Below, in pieces: positions 39,183-39,792 of a DNA stretch of 39,792 bases. The notes under the pieces are model-generated. The model was not told the origin of the DNA. It saw only the letters and a program-made list of their open reading frames with translations, and made no database searches. Numbering within the stretch: the stretch's first letter is position 1; every line of letters starts with the position of its first letter. Source of the DNA: a virus; IMG/VR virus record IMGVR_UViG_3300032240_001492, positions 1 to 39,792 of that record, one strand, 5' to 3'. Both the position numbers and the translations under genes were made by a program.

Positions 39183-39792
39183 TTACCACATTTGGTCGTT
39201 TTCAAAATCGTAATGTCCTACTTTTACTCTAGAATCACAAGCAAATTTGTAACCTAATTTACCTGCATTCTCAAAGAATTTAAGATCTTGAGTATAAGAA
39301 GTTGCACCTTGTCCAGGAATATATTTTTGAACTGTCTCAAAAAATGGTTTTGGTAGTTTTTTATTTTTGAATATATCAAGTTTAAATAATGTAAAACCCA
39401 TTCCTAAACCATTACATCTAACTACAGTATCTGTCTCAGGCATAAATGGAGCAAAGTTAACAGGAAACACATCGTGTTTACCATAACACATTGGTTTTCC
39501 GTCTACTCCTTTTGTCCAATACAATCCTCCTATAACATCGTACTTGTCCATATTTTCATATAGTTTAAGTAGTCCATCTGGAGGAGGCGCATTATCTTCT
39601 TCTAGAGTGAGAATATATTTCCATTTTGATAGATCAGGATGTTGTAGGATACCTTCAATTGTTTGTGTGTAAGCAGCTCCTACTTCCATACCAATAGCAA
39701 ACGTTCTAATGAACTTTTGATTCATTGGAGACATTAATCCCATCCATGATTGAACTACCTTTGCAGGAACTTGACCTCTTGTTGGTACTATA
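39183..39792 (-). CDS. Glycosyltransferase-like protein (GT-A fold), start beyond the window
   Basis: The visible part has about 202 residues and is open to the window edge, starting IVPTRGQVPAKVVQSWM, so the true N-terminus is beyond base 39792. The ATG at 39743 is internal. WKYILTLEEDNAPPPDGLLKLY (EDN in the position of the DxD metal motif), DVIGGLYWTKG, and CNGLGMGFTLFKLDIF are features of GT-A-like sugar transferases in phage genomes. The donor and target are unknown. It lies 12 bases from the methyltransferase gene, so the pair is probably one unit acting on glycans of the virion, host surface or modified DNA. Confidence 0.65.
   Translation of the reverse strand, partial: IVPTRGQVPAKVVQSWMGLMSPMNQKFIRTFAIGMEVGAAYTQTIEGILQHPDLSKWKYILTLEEDNAPPPDGLLKLYENMDKYDVIGGLYWTKGVDGKPMCYGKHDVFPVNFAPFMPETDTVVRCNGLGMGFTLFKLDIFKNKKLPKPFFETVQKYIPGQGATSYTQDLKFFENAGKLGYKFACDSRVKVGHYDFENDQMW

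Overview
The window reads as an internal segment of the genome of a large lytic phage with a contractile tail (T4-like myovirus organisation). It encodes tail sheath, tail tube, tape measure, baseplate hub with lysozyme, a LysM-type wedge protein and a self-processing tail fibre, next to T4-style replication genes: family A DNA polymerase, DnaB-type helicase, 5'-3' exonuclease, UvsX/RecA-type recombinase and a gp32-like single-strand binding protein. All convincing genes are on the minus strand. Coding density is very high and no gene-free stretch exceeds about 120 bases. No tRNA, CRISPR array, insertion sequence, capsid gene or terminase gene was seen. Shine-Dalgarno sites are nearly absent; starts are usually preceded by A-rich sequence, often AAAGTTATG. 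Two -7-like boxes match TAnnTTTG. With the AT-rich composition and a DUF5522-like gene, this points (inference) to a Bacteroidota host.

Layout in plus-strand order (transcription runs right to left). 1-2704: nucleotide metabolism and possible base modification (dCMP deaminase fragment, MazG-like pyrophosphohydrolase, DUF6378-like protein, a fold-type-II PLP-like enzyme, and a protein resembling the glutamyl/putrescinyl-thymine pyrophosphorylase family). 2731-3523: HNH homing endonuclease with a strongly structured leader. 3523-4458: SGNH-hydrolase-like protein. 4558-7159: chaperone cluster with GroEL, GroES, a small unknown protein and Hsp20. 7236-12734: DNA polymerase I, three small proteins and class I ribonucleotide reductase (NrdA, NrdB). 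12854-17931: small unknown protein, helicase, exonuclease, recombinase, single-strand binding protein and a conserved unknown protein. 17969-19264: a second, divergent family A polymerase-like protein. 19318-34092: tail and baseplate genes. 34120-38534: fibre-associated protein and tail fibre. 38571-39792: methyltransferase and a glycosyltransferase-like fragment.

Regulation. Four clear intrinsic terminators follow groEL, the single-strand binding protein gene, the tube gene and a small membrane-protein gene. The octamer ATATTTAT (coding strand) recurs, usually 16-34 bases before start codons, ahead of many tail genes and several others, and probably marks a phage promoter class. It is the reverse complement of the core of the T4/cyanophage late box.

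Most interesting points: the second polymerase-like protein with altered catalytic motifs; a candidate +1 frameshift site (CCC TAG followed by a hairpin) joining a gp26-like gene to the small gene before the tape measure; a predicted pseudoknot RNA ahead of the HNH gene; a complete GroEL/GroES/Hsp20 set; and a possible thymine hypermodification gene pair.
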